A stretch of 64,000 bases of DNA from Limonium bicolor (lineage: Eukaryota > Streptophyta > Magnoliopsida > Caryophyllales > Plumbaginaceae), in contig CM041776.1 of assembly GCA_023374045.1 (NCBI GenBank), positions 41,360,171 to 41,424,170 of the forward strand, read 5' to 3'. This document shows, in pieces, positions 21,975 through 34,553 of the stretch; the stretch's first letter is position 1; the number at the start of each line of letters is the position of its first letter. The position numbers and the translations under genes were made by a program. Below the pieces are notes generated by a model, which saw only the letters and a list, made by a program, of their open reading frames with translations, was not told where the DNA came from and did no database searches.

Positions 21975-22571
21975 CTCTTTAAGGTAGGTCTTCTCAGACT
22001 AATTGCGATTTTTATAGATTGTGGCGGAGGTTTCTAGTTCAGCTATATTCCCTTTGGATGTTTCGATTGCTATTACCCACTCTTGAAGGGAAGGGTGAAG
22101 TTCTGGAATCTCAACTGTTTTGGCCACCTCCATCTTTTCTTCCTTGTGTTCCTTCACATACATGCATTTGGCTTGCTCTTTTGGATTTGGCTTCGGTTGG
22201 CTTGGGAAAGTCTCTGGCGGTCTTTGAGCAAGTTTAGTTCTAACGACATTTGATTGAATTGACCTTCGATTTTTTGGTTGAAAGCTTCTTGCGATAGAGC
22301 TGGCTTTGAGGCATAGACATGAATCCCTTCATCATCTGTTTTAGTTCCGCGTTTGGATCAACGGGGATTGGATGGTTTTGTTGTGAATACCTGGAGGGGC
22401 ACCTTGTGCTCTATAACCCATATTGGAATTTGGTTGGGGTCTATAACCTTGTGTTGAGTTGGAAGTATTACCATATTACCCCCTCCTTGGGTTTTATCAT
22501 TTGTTTTTTTTCCATGAGAAATTTGGATGATTTCTCCACGGGGCATTGTTGTTGTTGTGTAATTGGGGTGG

Positions 22572-23615
22572 TTACCAATTTAATTGATGTCTTCTTTGTT
22601 GTTGGATGTTGTTTCTTCCTTCACACAGATGGGTATCGTGAGGACCTGCGCAGATAGCACACCCTTCTGAAGTGGAAGATGAAGATGCTATTGATTTGGT
22701 GGTTTCTTTTTGAGCTATAGCAATCTTTTTTACCATTTTTGCGAGAGATGACAGTTGTGCTGAGAGATGATCGGTGGGCTCTACGTGGAGTAGACCTGCT
22801 GCTCTCGGAGCTCTGCCCTTGTTTCTTGACCATTGTCGTGTGTTGCTAGTCATGATTTCAAGAAGTTCCATTCCTTCTTGAGGAGACATGGTCATAAAAC
22901 TACCTCTAGCTGAAGAGTTTACCAAGAGTCTGTTGGAGTCATCCAACCCGTTGAAGAAGGATATGCAGAGGGACTGGTCATCTAACCCATGGTGGGAGCA
23001 GTTCATCAACATCTCTTTGAATCTGTCCCATGCATCATACAGAGTCTCCCCTGGTTCTTGAGTGGAGGTGTTGATATCTCCGATGAGTTATCTTGTTATG
23101 CTTGTGGGGTAATATTTGGCAAGAAATTTCTTGGCCATTTGTGCCCATGATCGGATTGAGCTTGAAGGGAGGCTTCTATACAATTTTGATGATGTTTCGG
23201 ACAATGAATAAAAAAACAGTTGTAATCTAATTCTTTCATTGATGGTACCTGTTTTTCCAAATGAGTTGTAGAAGTCGAGGAACGAGCTCAGGTGATTGGG
23301 AGCATCGTCTGGGTTTGCACCACTGAATTTTCCCAAATCACGGACTACTGTGATGAAGTGGGTCTTGAAAGTCCATTGTTCCACTTGTGACGGTGTTAAT
23401 TATGGTAGAATTATAGCTGAAGCCCTTCCTTCAGTGTCTGGTTGGTGGTAATCAGAGAGGGAGCGTTGTTGTTGATTTTCGTGATCCATCTCATCTATGA
23501 CTTGGTTATCGCCCATGTCTTGATTTCTCTGATTTCTTCTTGTGTTGAATAAAGTGCGCTCGGGTTCAGGTCTCGGACTGACTGGTGGAGAACCTCGGGT
23601 TCGAGTGTTTGGCAT
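22572..23615 (-). pseudogene. Gag of element B (Athila-like), two nonsense codons
   Basis: The predicted start is MPNTRTRGSPPVSPRPEP at 23615. The capsid core is visible: HFITVVRDLGKFSGANPDDAPNH, LRLQLFFYSLSETSSKLY, WAQMAKKFLAKYYPTS, then GETLYDAWDRFKEMLMNCSHHG and the zinc knuckle CAICAGPHDTHLC (CX2CX3HX4C). Three open segments (23615-23400, 23384-23088, 23012-22572) are all in one frame, separated by single TAA codons at about 23400 and 23088, so only two point changes interrupt it. The run between 22572 and 21974 links to the protease and is open only in parts. Confidence 0.9.
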
Positions 23616-23708
23616 GCACAGAAGAAATTTGATTTGTGAGGATTTGTGAAATTAACAGTAAATGGATAAATAAAAGTAGAAATATTTAAATAGGTGAATA
23701 ACTAAATT

Positions 23709-26700
23709 TGTAACACCCCACCTCAATCCAACTGTGGTTATCGCAATCTTAACAACATATATACAAATGTTGCAGTGGAATTAAATACACTCCAGGACCT
23801 TGCCACGGTCTGACTAACAGAATATACCGAACATTAGTACTTACAAGTCTTAACCAAATACATGTCATTCTTACAATCCCCTCACATCCTATACAACTTA
23901 CTAACTCAAAATACCATACGAGTGTACATGCACAACTCGTAGGCCACACTTAACCCGTAACACGTCTACCTCATCTTACTCTCATGACGGGCGCCTTCTG
24001 ACGTTCACCTGCGTAGTAAAAACAGCCCCCAAAGGGGGTCAGCAAAATTGCTGGTACGATCCTCTCATGGCCCCTAAGCTAACGTGGCTACGACGACTAA
24101 TTGTCGATAGCATGGAGGTTGATTGGATGCACAACATAACAGAAAATGCAATAAACAGCAATCCAAATATGAACAATCAAAGTTCAAACACAATGAACGA
24201 CTTAAATGCGTTCCCTTAATTAGTGAGTCAATTATTTAACTCTTTAAGTTATGTTTCCCCTTAATCTCAGTCCAACCTTATCTTACCTCAGTCTTAATCT
24301 TTATCTCAATCTTAGAATACAAACCATTCTTTAAATAGAAATGGTTGTATCTTATCTCAAACCTTATCTCATATATGCCAACCGTTCTCTCATTAGAACT
24401 GGTTAACCCTTAGTTCGTTGTTTATTTTTGTAGAGCTTGGTTAACCCTAGCCAGCAGCAGGACACTTACCGGCAATAAACAACATTCTTAAATTGTTGGG
24501 GATGTAGGCTAGATCCCCCCACGCCATCTTAGTATGCCTCCCTCCTAAAACAAGTAGTCCGAGGAGGTCGAGTCTATATGTCGACTCTAGGCGACGAGTC
24601 CGAAGACAAGTCATATTTGGAAGTCGGTATTTGATAAGGATACCGACCTCCCCCAATACATATGTGCCGGTACCATTCCGGATTCCTCACTCCCCCCAAG
24701 TTCCAATTAGTAGAAAGTCTTAAGTCAATGTTTGTTAGTTAACCCCTTTCGGTTACTAAGAAACAATATTCGGGAGTGTCCCTTATTCTCACACAATTCT
24801 TTACTAAACATTAGTTAGTAAATTCTCACGGTAAGTTGTGTTAGTTTTCAAACATCACACAACAATACAATAAACATAATATTCCGGTTGCATGCTTTAT
24901 CTTGTTTAGTGGGCACACAAAAAAAATAGCACACAAGCCAAGGGACACCTCGTTAGCAAGTAGGTCACGAGAAAACTGTACCGTTCACCGTTGGCGTCGG
25001 TTGTCTACTCTCCACCGGAGTCCCACTTACTCAAACCCTAAAACATTGATCGAATTGGGTGGTTAATTACTTTCAATTAACCTAGCTTACTTATTCACTA
25101 AAGATTTCCAACTACATACTACTAAGTCATTGTAGTTTAAACTTAACCCCTTATGTTATTTACTTCTCATTCTTTCTTAAGCTTGTTTATGCCCCTAATG
25201 ACCATTATATGTCATTAATTATGTCCTAACAATCTTATAATATCATTACCAAACAAGTCCCAACCTTAAAACCCCATTTTTAAACTTTCTGGAGCCTTTT
25301 TAGAGTGGTCCGAGTTTGTGTCCGAGGTTGCAAACCCGGACCAACTCTTTAGAAACGATTCTGCCCTGTTTTTAATTTGGTCCGGGTATGTGTACTGGGT
25401 TATAAACCCGGACCATCCATGGACATAACTATCTGCCATGTTTTTAGTGTGGTCCGGGTTTGTGTACTTGTTTACAAACCCGGACCAACACTAAGTGTGT
25501 CCAGAATGTTGATTTTTGACTTCTGTTCAACCTCAAATCTTATCCAATCTTTTCCTAACCTTTCCACATGTATAATAACATGTTCTAACATCATTTTAAC
25601 ACCTTAAAATCCTCCTAATTCATCCATCAAACTCATTCTAAATTCCTTGATCTTTCACCCAATTTCTTACAAAAACTTCTAACACTTATGCTTAGTTTCT
25701 TACAATTCCAACATGTAGATTTTGCCTAAGACCTCAACTAATCATTACGTTTCTTCACAACCATCTTAACTACTACTCAAGCATCATTTTGCATACCCAT
25801 TTGCTTTACTCAAACTTCTCAAAGCTATATATAACCTAGCACATGCTTACATCCTTACAAGTCATTATACCTTATTTTTCCTTCAAACTTTGTACAAGTT
25901 TCCTAGCTTCCTTAACCATGGTTTTGGTGCCTTAAATTCACCATTGTAACCCCTAGTCCCTTTTAGACACCACTAGGTCTTCCCAGTACTCAAGAGCTCC
26001 ATAGTTTATTCATTTTCACCAAAATAACCCTTAATGTTACTAGAACATCCTTAGTCATAAAATCTCCTTAGAGCACCTTAAACACTTATTTTTCCTCTCC
26101 AAATTTTGACCTGGCAACCTTAGTATATCACCACACCCAACATCTAGTTTTTTCGCCCTTAATACAATCGTGAACACTCAAGTCCTTAGTACACCATCTT
26201 AGCACACAAATTACACCCTCCTAACCTCTAATTTCTCCTAGACAACCCTAGGTCATTCAAATCTTCAAGAATACCTTTGTTAACTCATTTCCACTCAAAT
26301 TTCCTTTAATGACTTCTAGTAAATCCTAGGTCATGTTAACTCACAACCACCACTTAAACACTTTGTTTTCTACTTAAATTTTGTCATAGCTCTTCTAGTA
26401 TATTATCATGCCCAAATGCATTGTTTGTCTCATACAATCATCTCACACTCATCAAATCCTTTCTCATCATATTTTATCACCAAATCAACTCATTCACAAC
26501 AACTCAATATAGTGCAATAATCTTAAATTGCATAGCACTAAGGCTCTTAAATAACATGGCTCTTAGGCCCTTAAATGACATGGCTCTTAGGCCCTTAAAT
26601 GACATGAATTTAAACACTAAATTTCCCACATATAAAAGCATTCAACCTGCAAATACACCCATTAATCTCATAGTAGTTATAATGCTCTTAAAATCCATCT

Positions 26701-28177
26701 TAAACTTATCTTACTAACTTATTCCCATTGGCTCCTTAGTCACAAGTTCACAAGCTTGTTTAAATTCTTTTTTTCCTAGGTTATATAACCCATTACATAA
26801 TGTAAGCTCTAAGCCTCATTAGTACTTACCTAAAACTCATCCCTTGAAACTTAAACCACCATTAGGTAAGCAATTTTCTTTGTTTTTCTCAAGTTTCTCT
26901 TAACTTTCTCCTTAGGCTTTTTCCCTTCGGAATCTCAGCCACCATCTTAATTTCCCTTGCCAATGTTCAAATCAATATACAATGACTCTCATGAGTGCTA
27001 AACAATACACCCTTAAGGAGTAAACCCTAGGTTAAAAATGTGTTCTAAGGTATTAAAATGAATGTTTTACCTTGGAGTCTTAAGATAGGCTTGGATATGA
27101 ATCAAGAAAGACCTCCTCTAGCCCTTGAAGAATATAAAATAAGCTAGAACAAGGCATAAAAATGAAGCCCCATGAGTGTAATTTTTGGACATGTGAAGAA
27201 GTGATGGAAACTTGATTTTTCTTGCATATTCTTTACCTTAAGAGAATGGAGAGGATAATGGACTCTTCAAACTTGATTTTCCTCCATCAATGGAGTTTTC
27301 TCTTGGCACCAAAATGGAGCTTTTCCAATTTTGAAAAGATAGAAAGCTAGAGCTTGAGCTAACTAAGAATAATATGTGTTTAGTTTTTTATTTGGAGCTA
27401 AAATGAGCAAGTTATGGACAAATGAAGGTGGTGGTGCCACGGGTGCTGCTTGGATGGCTTGGAACAGAGAAGAAGAAGAAGAAAACCGTGGAAGAAAGAA
27501 AGGAATGAAGAAGAGGAGAGAAGATAGGCTTAAATGGTAAGATTTTCTTTTTTAAAAAGCAAATAGTACTATTCTCTTTTTTCCTCTTCTTTTCCTTTAG
27601 TTGCGTAGTCATGTGGTGACTCCCCACATCAAAACCGGCCACCCCCATTATAATCAAGACATTTATGGTCTTGGTTGACCAACTAATTGACTTATGTTGA
27701 CTAAAACTTTAACTAGTCACTATTTGGCACTATTCACAAATTAGTGCACATATTTCTGAAATGTTTGGTTTTCCATTGATTTAGACTTCATAATGTGATA
27801 CTAATTAGCAAAAATGTTGATTAAGATGTAATCATAGGAATTTAGCCACTCAAAACCCATTTCTAAGACAATTTCTCAAAAAGGTGCTTTGAGGAGTCTT
27901 AAAGCACATTTTGTGTTTAAGCTTGTTTCTGAGCTTGGTTTTCTTTGGTAATTGATTTAACATGTCCATTAGCATGTTAATAAAGTCTTATAATGGTATT
28001 TGGGTGCTAATCAAAGTCACTCCAACCTTAGAGCACATTTTTGCCTAAATTGCCCTTAAGGCATTTTCTTGTGTTTTCCTTGGTTTAAATTGTCTACCAA
28101 TCTTTCTAAGGCATATTTGAGCCTTACTACATCATAAATTGATGTTTACTTAGCATACTTAGGTTTGGGGTATTTCA
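23709..28177 (-). mobile_element. Solo long LTR C (Ty3/gypsy, related to LTR A), 4469 bp
   Basis: Starts TGTAACACCCC at 23709 and ends GGGGTATTTCA at 28177, flanked by perfect AAATT duplications (23704-23708 and 28178-28182). It lies in the 5' internal region of element B. It shares long blocks with LTR A (for example 25170-25280 with 5865-5985) but diverges elsewhere. It contains a CAG|GT block (24007-24043) and three hairpins (25307-25486). There is no internal region, so it is a product of LTR-LTR recombination. Confidence 0.95.
25307..25486 (-). repeat. Three tandem 36-bp hairpins at 72-bp spacing (LTR C)
   Basis: Units at 25307-25342, 25379-25414 and 25451-25486. Arms are GGTCCGRGTNT/AAACCCGGACC-like. 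Spacing is exactly 72 bp, as in LTR A, although the sequence between the hairpins has diverged. Confidence 0.92.
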
Positions 28178-28230
28178 AAATTAGACAAAAATTAAAGTAC
28201 CGAAAACTAGGGAAATTGATGGACTTAATT

Positions 28231-28248
28231 TCCCCGGCAACGGCGCCA
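28231..28248 (-). other. Primer-binding site of element B (tRNA-Asp type)
   Basis: On the minus strand TGGCGCCGTTGCCGGGGA, the primer site commonly seen in Athila-type elements, six bases from the 5' LTR. It fixes the orientation of element B as minus. Confidence 0.92.
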
Positions 28249-28254
28249 TAAACT

Positions 28255-30007
28255 TCTTGGCCAAAAATACATAGTGAATATATATATACTTATGGGCAAA
28301 GAAAAGGCAAGTGCACCTAGACGATGTAGTACAGCAAGTGTCGTATCCAAAGTGAAATTGGCTCAATTATCCTAGTCTCGGTATTTAATAAAAACAACAA
28401 ATAGGGGGTTAAGCTTGATTGTTTAGGATCAGTGCAGAAATAACAAATACAGTAAAATAAGGTGAATTAATTGATATGGATGGAAAAAGGTATCCTAGGA
28501 TAGTGGGGGAATTGCCTAAATTACTTAAACAAATTTATAACCATGTCTCAATTATTTATTGTCTATTAGAGTTAATAAGGGTAAGTTACAAACTCTTAAT
28601 AATAGCCTCTGTATTTTCCTACTCAATCCGGAGTGTAAATACCAAGGTTTATTCCTTTTTGGTACTATTGACTATCTCAAAATCATATGTTGATAGTTAC
28701 CATAAAAATGCAGTAGTTTGTCGCGTAAAGCATTTAACAATATTTATTGAAAGGAATAAAAACAAGTATAATACATGAGACAGGTAATAAATATTTATTT
28801 AAGCAATATTAGGATCAAACCCCATCCTAGGATACAAATAAAAACTACTCAGCCATTGACAGAAATAAAAATAGAGTAAAGATAGACATTAAAACAGAGT
28901 AAAGTTTGAGGAAAGAAAGAACTCTATTTTGGGGAGAGTTGTTTCGCTTTCGGGCTTGTCTCCGTGATTATGCCGACCTCAAAACGATGATAGATTGGTA
29001 GAACGAAGAAAATGATCAAAACAGGTACAAGTTAGTCCTATCCGGGTGGGGCCACACGGACACAAACGCGGACAACTCCTGTCCGTGTGGGGGCTGTGCG
29101 GACACAAACCCGGACACGGCCTGGTTCTGTGCAGAACGTCTTCTTCGTCTGGTTTTATGGAAAATTGAAGAGTTAGGCTTATTTGGTGATGGGAAATGAT
29201 GGAAATGAAGTGGAGATGTGGATGTATGGATGGAGAATGAAATTTGGATGGAGGGAGAGTGAATTGGTGAGCGTTGAGTTGTGGTGATCGATGATCAATT
29301 TTGAGCAGAAGGCTTGTGGGTTTTTATAGAAGAAAGGAGGAGGAAGATGACAATGTTTGGATCAGGCGTGGGTGAAGAATTTAAGGAATGCAGTGCCTGA
29401 TACAATTGATGTAGTAGATAGATATGTTTTTAGGCACCGCAAATGAGGAAAAACAGCGAAGGTGGTGCAGATTTATCAGTCGCGTGATTTCTGGATTTGG
29501 CGCAGTCATTTACACGTGTCCGCGTTTGTGTCCGGATTTGTGTCCGGATAGGGCTCATCAGGACGTGAGACATCCGCGTTTCTGTCCGCGTAAGGACACA
29601 AATGTCCTGGCGAGATTTGTTCATGTCCGAATTTGAGTCCGCGTACGGATGCGTGTCTGAGTTTGAGTCCGCGTACGGACGCGATCTCTTGCTTCCTGTT
29701 CGCGTTTGCCTCCGCGTAGGGGCTACGCGGACACATGTATTTCGTCTCATTTTGTTCTACAAACTTCGACAGGCTCCAGATTCTTTGTTTGAGCTCCGTT
29801 TTTAGATCCGTTTGCGTCTATGTGTTCATCTCTTCGTCTACTTTTCTCTTAGCTTGGTTTTCCTCATGTTTAACCAATAAATCTGTAAGATAACCAATAA
29901 AACATAAAACTAGAGGAAAACTAACTAAAGTGGAGAAATGAGCAAGAAACGTGCTAATATAACATATGAAATACACCCATAAATCATGCTCATTTGGACA
30001 CTTATCA
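28255..30007 (-). mobile_element. 5' LTR of element B
   Basis: 1753 bp, matching 3348-4490 joined to 18889-19494. The end next to the primer site reads TC rather than TG at 28255-28256. On the outer side it ends ...GACACTTATCA, followed by the ACAAT duplication (30008-30012). GTCCG-rich blocks lie at 29040-29125 and 29515-29735. Confidence 0.93.
29321..29330 (-). promoter_or_regulatory. Candidate TATA box of the element B LTR promoter
   Basis: On the minus strand TCTATAAAAA, conserved in LTR D (30818-30827) and partly altered in the 3' LTR. Transcription would start about 30 bp to the left. Confidence 0.55.
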
Positions 30008-31614
30008 ACAATAAACCCTAACTAGCAGAAATAACAAGCCGCAAATTATGCCCAAGTCAATTCAACCAATCGCATTATTAAGAATTCCTATTGGAGACAG
30101 ATTAACCTATAGGCGAAACTCGCTTCTAGTCGTTAACCCGTTTCGACTTCCTATGTCTGGAACCTTGTCTTAGCACTGCATTTTAACAAGAGAACTACAA
30201 AAATCACTTAAATAGTTGGCTTGAAGATTAAAGCGCATTAAGGATAAGAATCAAAATATTGCTTAAATAGATTATAGTGGGAAGTCTACATAACACAATT
30301 ATATAAAATAGGCTTGTTTCCCAACCTGGGAGGCTAAGTGTATTACTCACACATAATTATAAAAACAAACATCATAAATAAGATTGACATTAAAACAGAG
30401 TAAAGATAAGGAAAGAAAGAACTCTATTTGGGATGAGTTGTTTCGCTTCCGGGCTTGTCTCCGTGATTATGCCAGCCTCAAAACAATAATAAACAGGTAA
30501 AACAAAGAATAACGAACAAACAGGCACAAGTTGGTGCTGTCCGGGTGGGGCTACGCGGACACAAATCCGGACAGCACCTGTCCGTATAGAGGCTACGCGG
30601 ACACAAATGCGGACACGGCCTAGTTTTGTGCAGATCGTCATCTTCGTCTGGTTTTCTGGAAAATGGAAGAGTTAGGCTTATTTGGTGATGGGAAATGATG
30701 GAAATGAAGTGGAGATGTGGATGTATTGATGGAGAATGTAATTTGGATGGAGGGAGAGTGAATTGGAGAGTGTTGAGTTGTGGTGATCGATGATCAATTT
30801 TGAGCAGAAGGCTCGTGGGTTTTTATAGAAGAACGGAGGAGGAAGAGGACATGGCTGGAGCAGGCGTGAAGAAATCAAGGGATGCGGCGCCTGATATGTC
30901 TGATGGGGTAGACACATATGTTTGTAGGCGCCGCAAATAAGGAAAAACACCGAAGGCGGTGCAGAAATTCAGTCGTGTGATTTATGGATTCGGCGCAGTC
31001 ATTTTACACGTGTCCAGATTTGTGTCCTGATTTAGCCCGATCCGGACGTGAGACGTCCAAGTTTCTGTCCATGTAAGGACACATTTGTCCTAGCGAGATC
31101 TGTTCATGTCCGTGTTTCTGTCCATATACGGACACACTTATATTTCTTGTCCATGTTTGAGTCCGTGTTGCGGACACATTTTAGTCGCGTCCGGTAGTGC
31201 GTCCGTGGTACTGACAGGGTACGGACGCTTGTATTTTTAGTCCACGTTTGAGTCCACGTTGCGGACTTACTTTTATGCGTGTCCATGGTCGAGTCCGTAG
31301 TACTGACGCCCCTGTCCGGGTCTGCGTCCGTGTTGCGGACGTGTGTATTTTCGTCTCGTCTTGTCCTGCAAACTTCGACAGGCTCCAGATTCTTTGTTTG
31401 ACCTCCGTTTTACTCGTCGTTTGTTGCGTTGCGAAGCTAGTGAAGTAAACTATGTGATTCCAAGACTATTTCCTGTTTTGACACATAAAATCTATCAGTC
31501 CATATCAAGATTAAATCTTGGAAAAACATATGATAAGTGAGTAATATTATCCTGAAAGTAAGTGAATATAAGGTAAATTAAACCCTTAAATGTCTATGTA
31601 TTTCTCACTTATCA
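30008..31614 (-). mobile_element. Solo LTR D, right part
   Basis: Continues from 3347 after the ACAAT duplication and ends ...CTCACTTATCA at 31614, followed by GGCGC. It resembles the LTR of element B in its central and terminal blocks (30380-30960 with 28890-29460) but is clearly diverged, so it comes from a sister family. It contains dense GTCCG motifs at 30530-30615 and 31010-31350. Confidence 0.8.
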
Positions 31615-31745
31615 GGCGCCAGCGCCACCCCCTTTATACCTGTGCCCGCGCCACCCCAGTCTAACGCGCGCCCGCGCGCGCCTAGTTTCATGGGCGCCGG
31701 CGCCGACCACTTTCTGTCGGCGCCTGCACCGGTGCCCGTTTCTTC
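31615..31745 (+). repeat. GC-rich minisatellite-like region upstream of the transposase
   Basis: Made of GCGCCCGCGC / CCCCAGTCTAAC-type units and GGCGCC palindromes. The same motif GCCNCCCCAGTCTANCGCGCGCCCGCGC recurs in the same orientation at 46190-46350, where a unit of about 26 bp is repeated. Confidence 0.7.
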
Positions 31746-31934
31746 AAATCGTTGTATCTTCTTCGTTATTGCTCTGTTTTTTGATCCATTTGCGCCGTTG
31801 CATTTGTCTTTTCATTTACTTTGTGATGATCTGTTTTTTTGATTATTTGCATGCCTTATGTGTGTTTTAATCTAAAGTACGTAGTATTAGGGTTTACGAG
31901 TAGCACTTCGTGATGAACGACGTTTTTCTGCTTA

Positions 31935-34287
31935 GGGTGAGAATGATGATGAATTCGAGGATGTGAAGGTAGACACAGGTCATGTGTTTAGTACTAGCAT
32001 AATATTTATGGATAAAGAGGAGGTGGTTAGTCATGCACTTTGCATCGGCCAATATTTATCTAATCAGACCGACTAAGAGAGATGACGATGAATTAGTACT
32101 AACATGTGAGAGGTATGGCAAGCATAAGCCACAGTTTAGCACAGGAGAATTGTCATCATCTAGTTAAAGGCCACGGCGTGCCACAAAGAAATGCAACTGC
32201 CCGTTCCGCCTAAGCATCAGGGGTGGGGAACGTACGGGCTAGTCTATCCTGGTGATGGTCCCAATGCACAACCAGGAGTTAGCTAGTAACCCGTAATCTC
32301 ACTTCGTCCGGCCTCTCTTTAGTGTCGACAAAAGAGCAAGCATGAAAAGTTTGCACAGGAGTGGTATTGCGCCTAGGCAGATGTGGGCCCATTTGCATGA
32401 CAAGAACCCCAAAAGTACCGTAGACAACAAATCGATTCATAACCTAGTTGTGAAATTCAGAAGAGATGATCGTGGCGGACGTACAGATGTAGCGTCTTTC
32501 ATGCACTCGCTAGATGAATGTAATTACAGTTGGTGGTCCGAGAAAGTTGAAAGTAAGTGTTAGCACATCTGTTTATTGTCGGTTTATTTGGATATTAATC
32601 ACTTTAAATGTTTGTTCTAATTAAATGACCATTTTGCAGGAAATGCATCTAGACTTGGGCTTGTCTTGTTTGCGCATCCTTTTTCGCTGACGCTCATTAA
32701 GATGTTTCCTTATGTAGTGCTCATTGATAGCACTTACAAGACGAACATGTACAAGATGCCTCTAGTGGAGTTCATCGGAGTGACGTCGTGCAGAAAGAAC
32801 ATCTGTATAGCGTTCTATTTTGCAGTCTGTGAGGACGAGTCTGCATACACATGGATGCTTCATTAGCTGATGAAGGTTTTGACCTATCCTCCTTATGTGT
32901 TTGTCACTGACAATGAGAAGGCGCTAGTGAAAGCCCTTTCAGTGGTATATCCTTATGTACCACATCTTCTATGTCGATGGCATATATCCAGGAACGTGTC
33001 TGCCAAACGATCAAGATAACAAATGTTGACGCTCAGAGAGCCGAAGGAATAGTGTATCGGTGGAAGCGAATAGTTTACGCCCCCACTATCGCGGAGTACG
33101 ATGAACAGTGCGGAAAACTGTTACACTCTTACGGCGCCAACAATCCTTTCGTTGTGTACTTGAATACGACATGGCTAAGTCAGCGTGAGAAATTTTGTGA
33201 GGTATGGGTTAAGAGATTCATGCATTTCGGCAACGCATCCACCAACAGGTTAGCTTAACTTCAATTGTCAACATGTTCTGTCATTTGTATTGGTATGTTT
33301 CCCATTTATCTGTAACTAATTGTCTTTCAATCTTTAGGGTAGAGAGCGCCCACTCAGCTCTAAAGTGTTGGCTTCATACATCCACTGGATCTCTAGACAC
33401 ATGCTTCGGCAGCATACATAGATTCATCGAAGGGCAACACTTCCACATTAAACAAGACTTCAAGTTTTCCATTGATAGAAGGGTTTTGGAAGACCAGCAA
33501 GTCCCATTTTTATTTCTGGTCAATCAAGTGAGCCTTAAATGCATGGAAATACTCTAGAATAAGCTGAGAAACGGTCATTGCGATATTGATCACACAACGT
33601 CGTACGAAGATGTTTGTGCGTTTACTTCAACAATGGGATTACCATGCGCGTTTTGTATGTATCAGTACATTCAAGCCGATTTGAATATACCAGTTGAAGA
33701 AGTGCATATCTTCTGGCGAACACTCAGATATGACCAACAACAAGAGTTTGAAGCACAACGCCAAGCATGCGATGAGTTCTACAACACAAAGGAACAACTC
33801 TAGTGTGTAGGTTTGTGGTATGAGGATATGTCTGAGCGGTTTGATCCTACGATCATCGAACAAGCGTTCAACGCATGGAAGACAATATGGGAGCCCCAGG
33901 ATGATCACACTGGTTTACGGCCCCCAGAGGTGAAGGTGCCTAAGGGTAGGCCCACTGCAAAAAAAAAGAAGATGCCAAACATTAGGGACAAGTCCGAGCA
34001 CGAGCATTTAGGTCTTGGAAACCGTGGCCCGCCCCTACGACATTCGCAGTCTTAGGGATGCTCGACAGCACCCGAAAGTCAAAGTGATCATGGGTCGTCA
34101 ATGCAACACATTCAATCACAGCGATGGTCATCTGGGTGAAAGAGTCAAACTGGAGAAGGACCGACAATGCAACACAATCCACCGCAACTACATTCACCAC
34201 ATTCGACATACTGGAGCCCCTGGAACTCCTCGCCGTATTGGACTAACTTCGATGCGATATACTTTAGTCAACACATGCATTAATTAG
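31935..34287 (+). pseudogene. MULE (Mutator-like) transposase with FAR1-type N-terminus, decayed
   Basis: The N-terminal FAR1-type zinc-binding motif is seen around 32090-32290 (CERYGKHKP, KKCNCPFRLSIRGGE, then HNQE). The MULE DDE core follows: first Asp in VVLIDSTYKTNMYKMPLVE (about 32715-32775), second in FVTDNEKAL (about 32900), the LLCRWHI motif, and the Glu region in VESAHSALKCWL after an apparent intron (about 33250-33337). A SWIM-like Cys/His segment (GLPCAFCMYQYI) and a basic tail with KGRPTAKKKK complete it. Several in-frame stops (at about 32076, 32164, 32863, 33555) and frame changes make it non-functional. It would catalyse cut-and-paste transposition. Confidence 0.85.
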
Positions 34288-34553
34288 AAGCCTTGGATGT
34301 GAAATATACTTTATCTAATAAAAGCAAATTCATCGTAGATACAGTGTGTTCTAATGCTAGTGCGTTAATGCTTGCTTAGCTAAAGATCTATACATATACT
34401 AGATAGGCTAATATAATGTTGTATGAACAGAATCCATACAATTTAGTCAACGCATGCATTAATCAGAAGCCTTGGATGTGAAATATACATTATCTAATAA
34501 AAGCAAATTCATCGTAGATACAGTATATTCTACTGCTAGAGTGTTAATGCTAC
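34264..34553 (+). repeat. Two-copy direct repeat, offset about 179 bp
   Basis: TTAGTCAACACATGCATTAAT followed by about 90 bp recurs at 34443, with CTTGGATGTGAAATATAC and AAGCAAATTCATCGTAGATACAG in both copies. It lies just after the transposase. Confidence 0.8.

Larger units (their letters stand above)
3348..30007 (-). mobile_element. Athila-like Ty3/gypsy element B (gag-protease only), with nested insertions
   Basis: Two LTRs of about 1.75 kb (3348-4490 plus 18889-19494, and 28255-30007) bound an internal region with a tRNA-Asp-type primer-binding site (28231-28248), gag, an Athila protease and a polypurine tract (19495-19511). The target duplication ACAAT flanks the element at 3343-3347 and 30008-30012. 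Excluding insertions A and C, the internal region is only about 4.3 kb and contains no recognisable reverse transcriptase, RNase H or integrase. It therefore resembles non-autonomous gag-only (TR-GAG-like) elements or an internal deletion derivative. Orientation is minus: primer site to the right, polypurine tract to the left. Confidence 0.9.
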
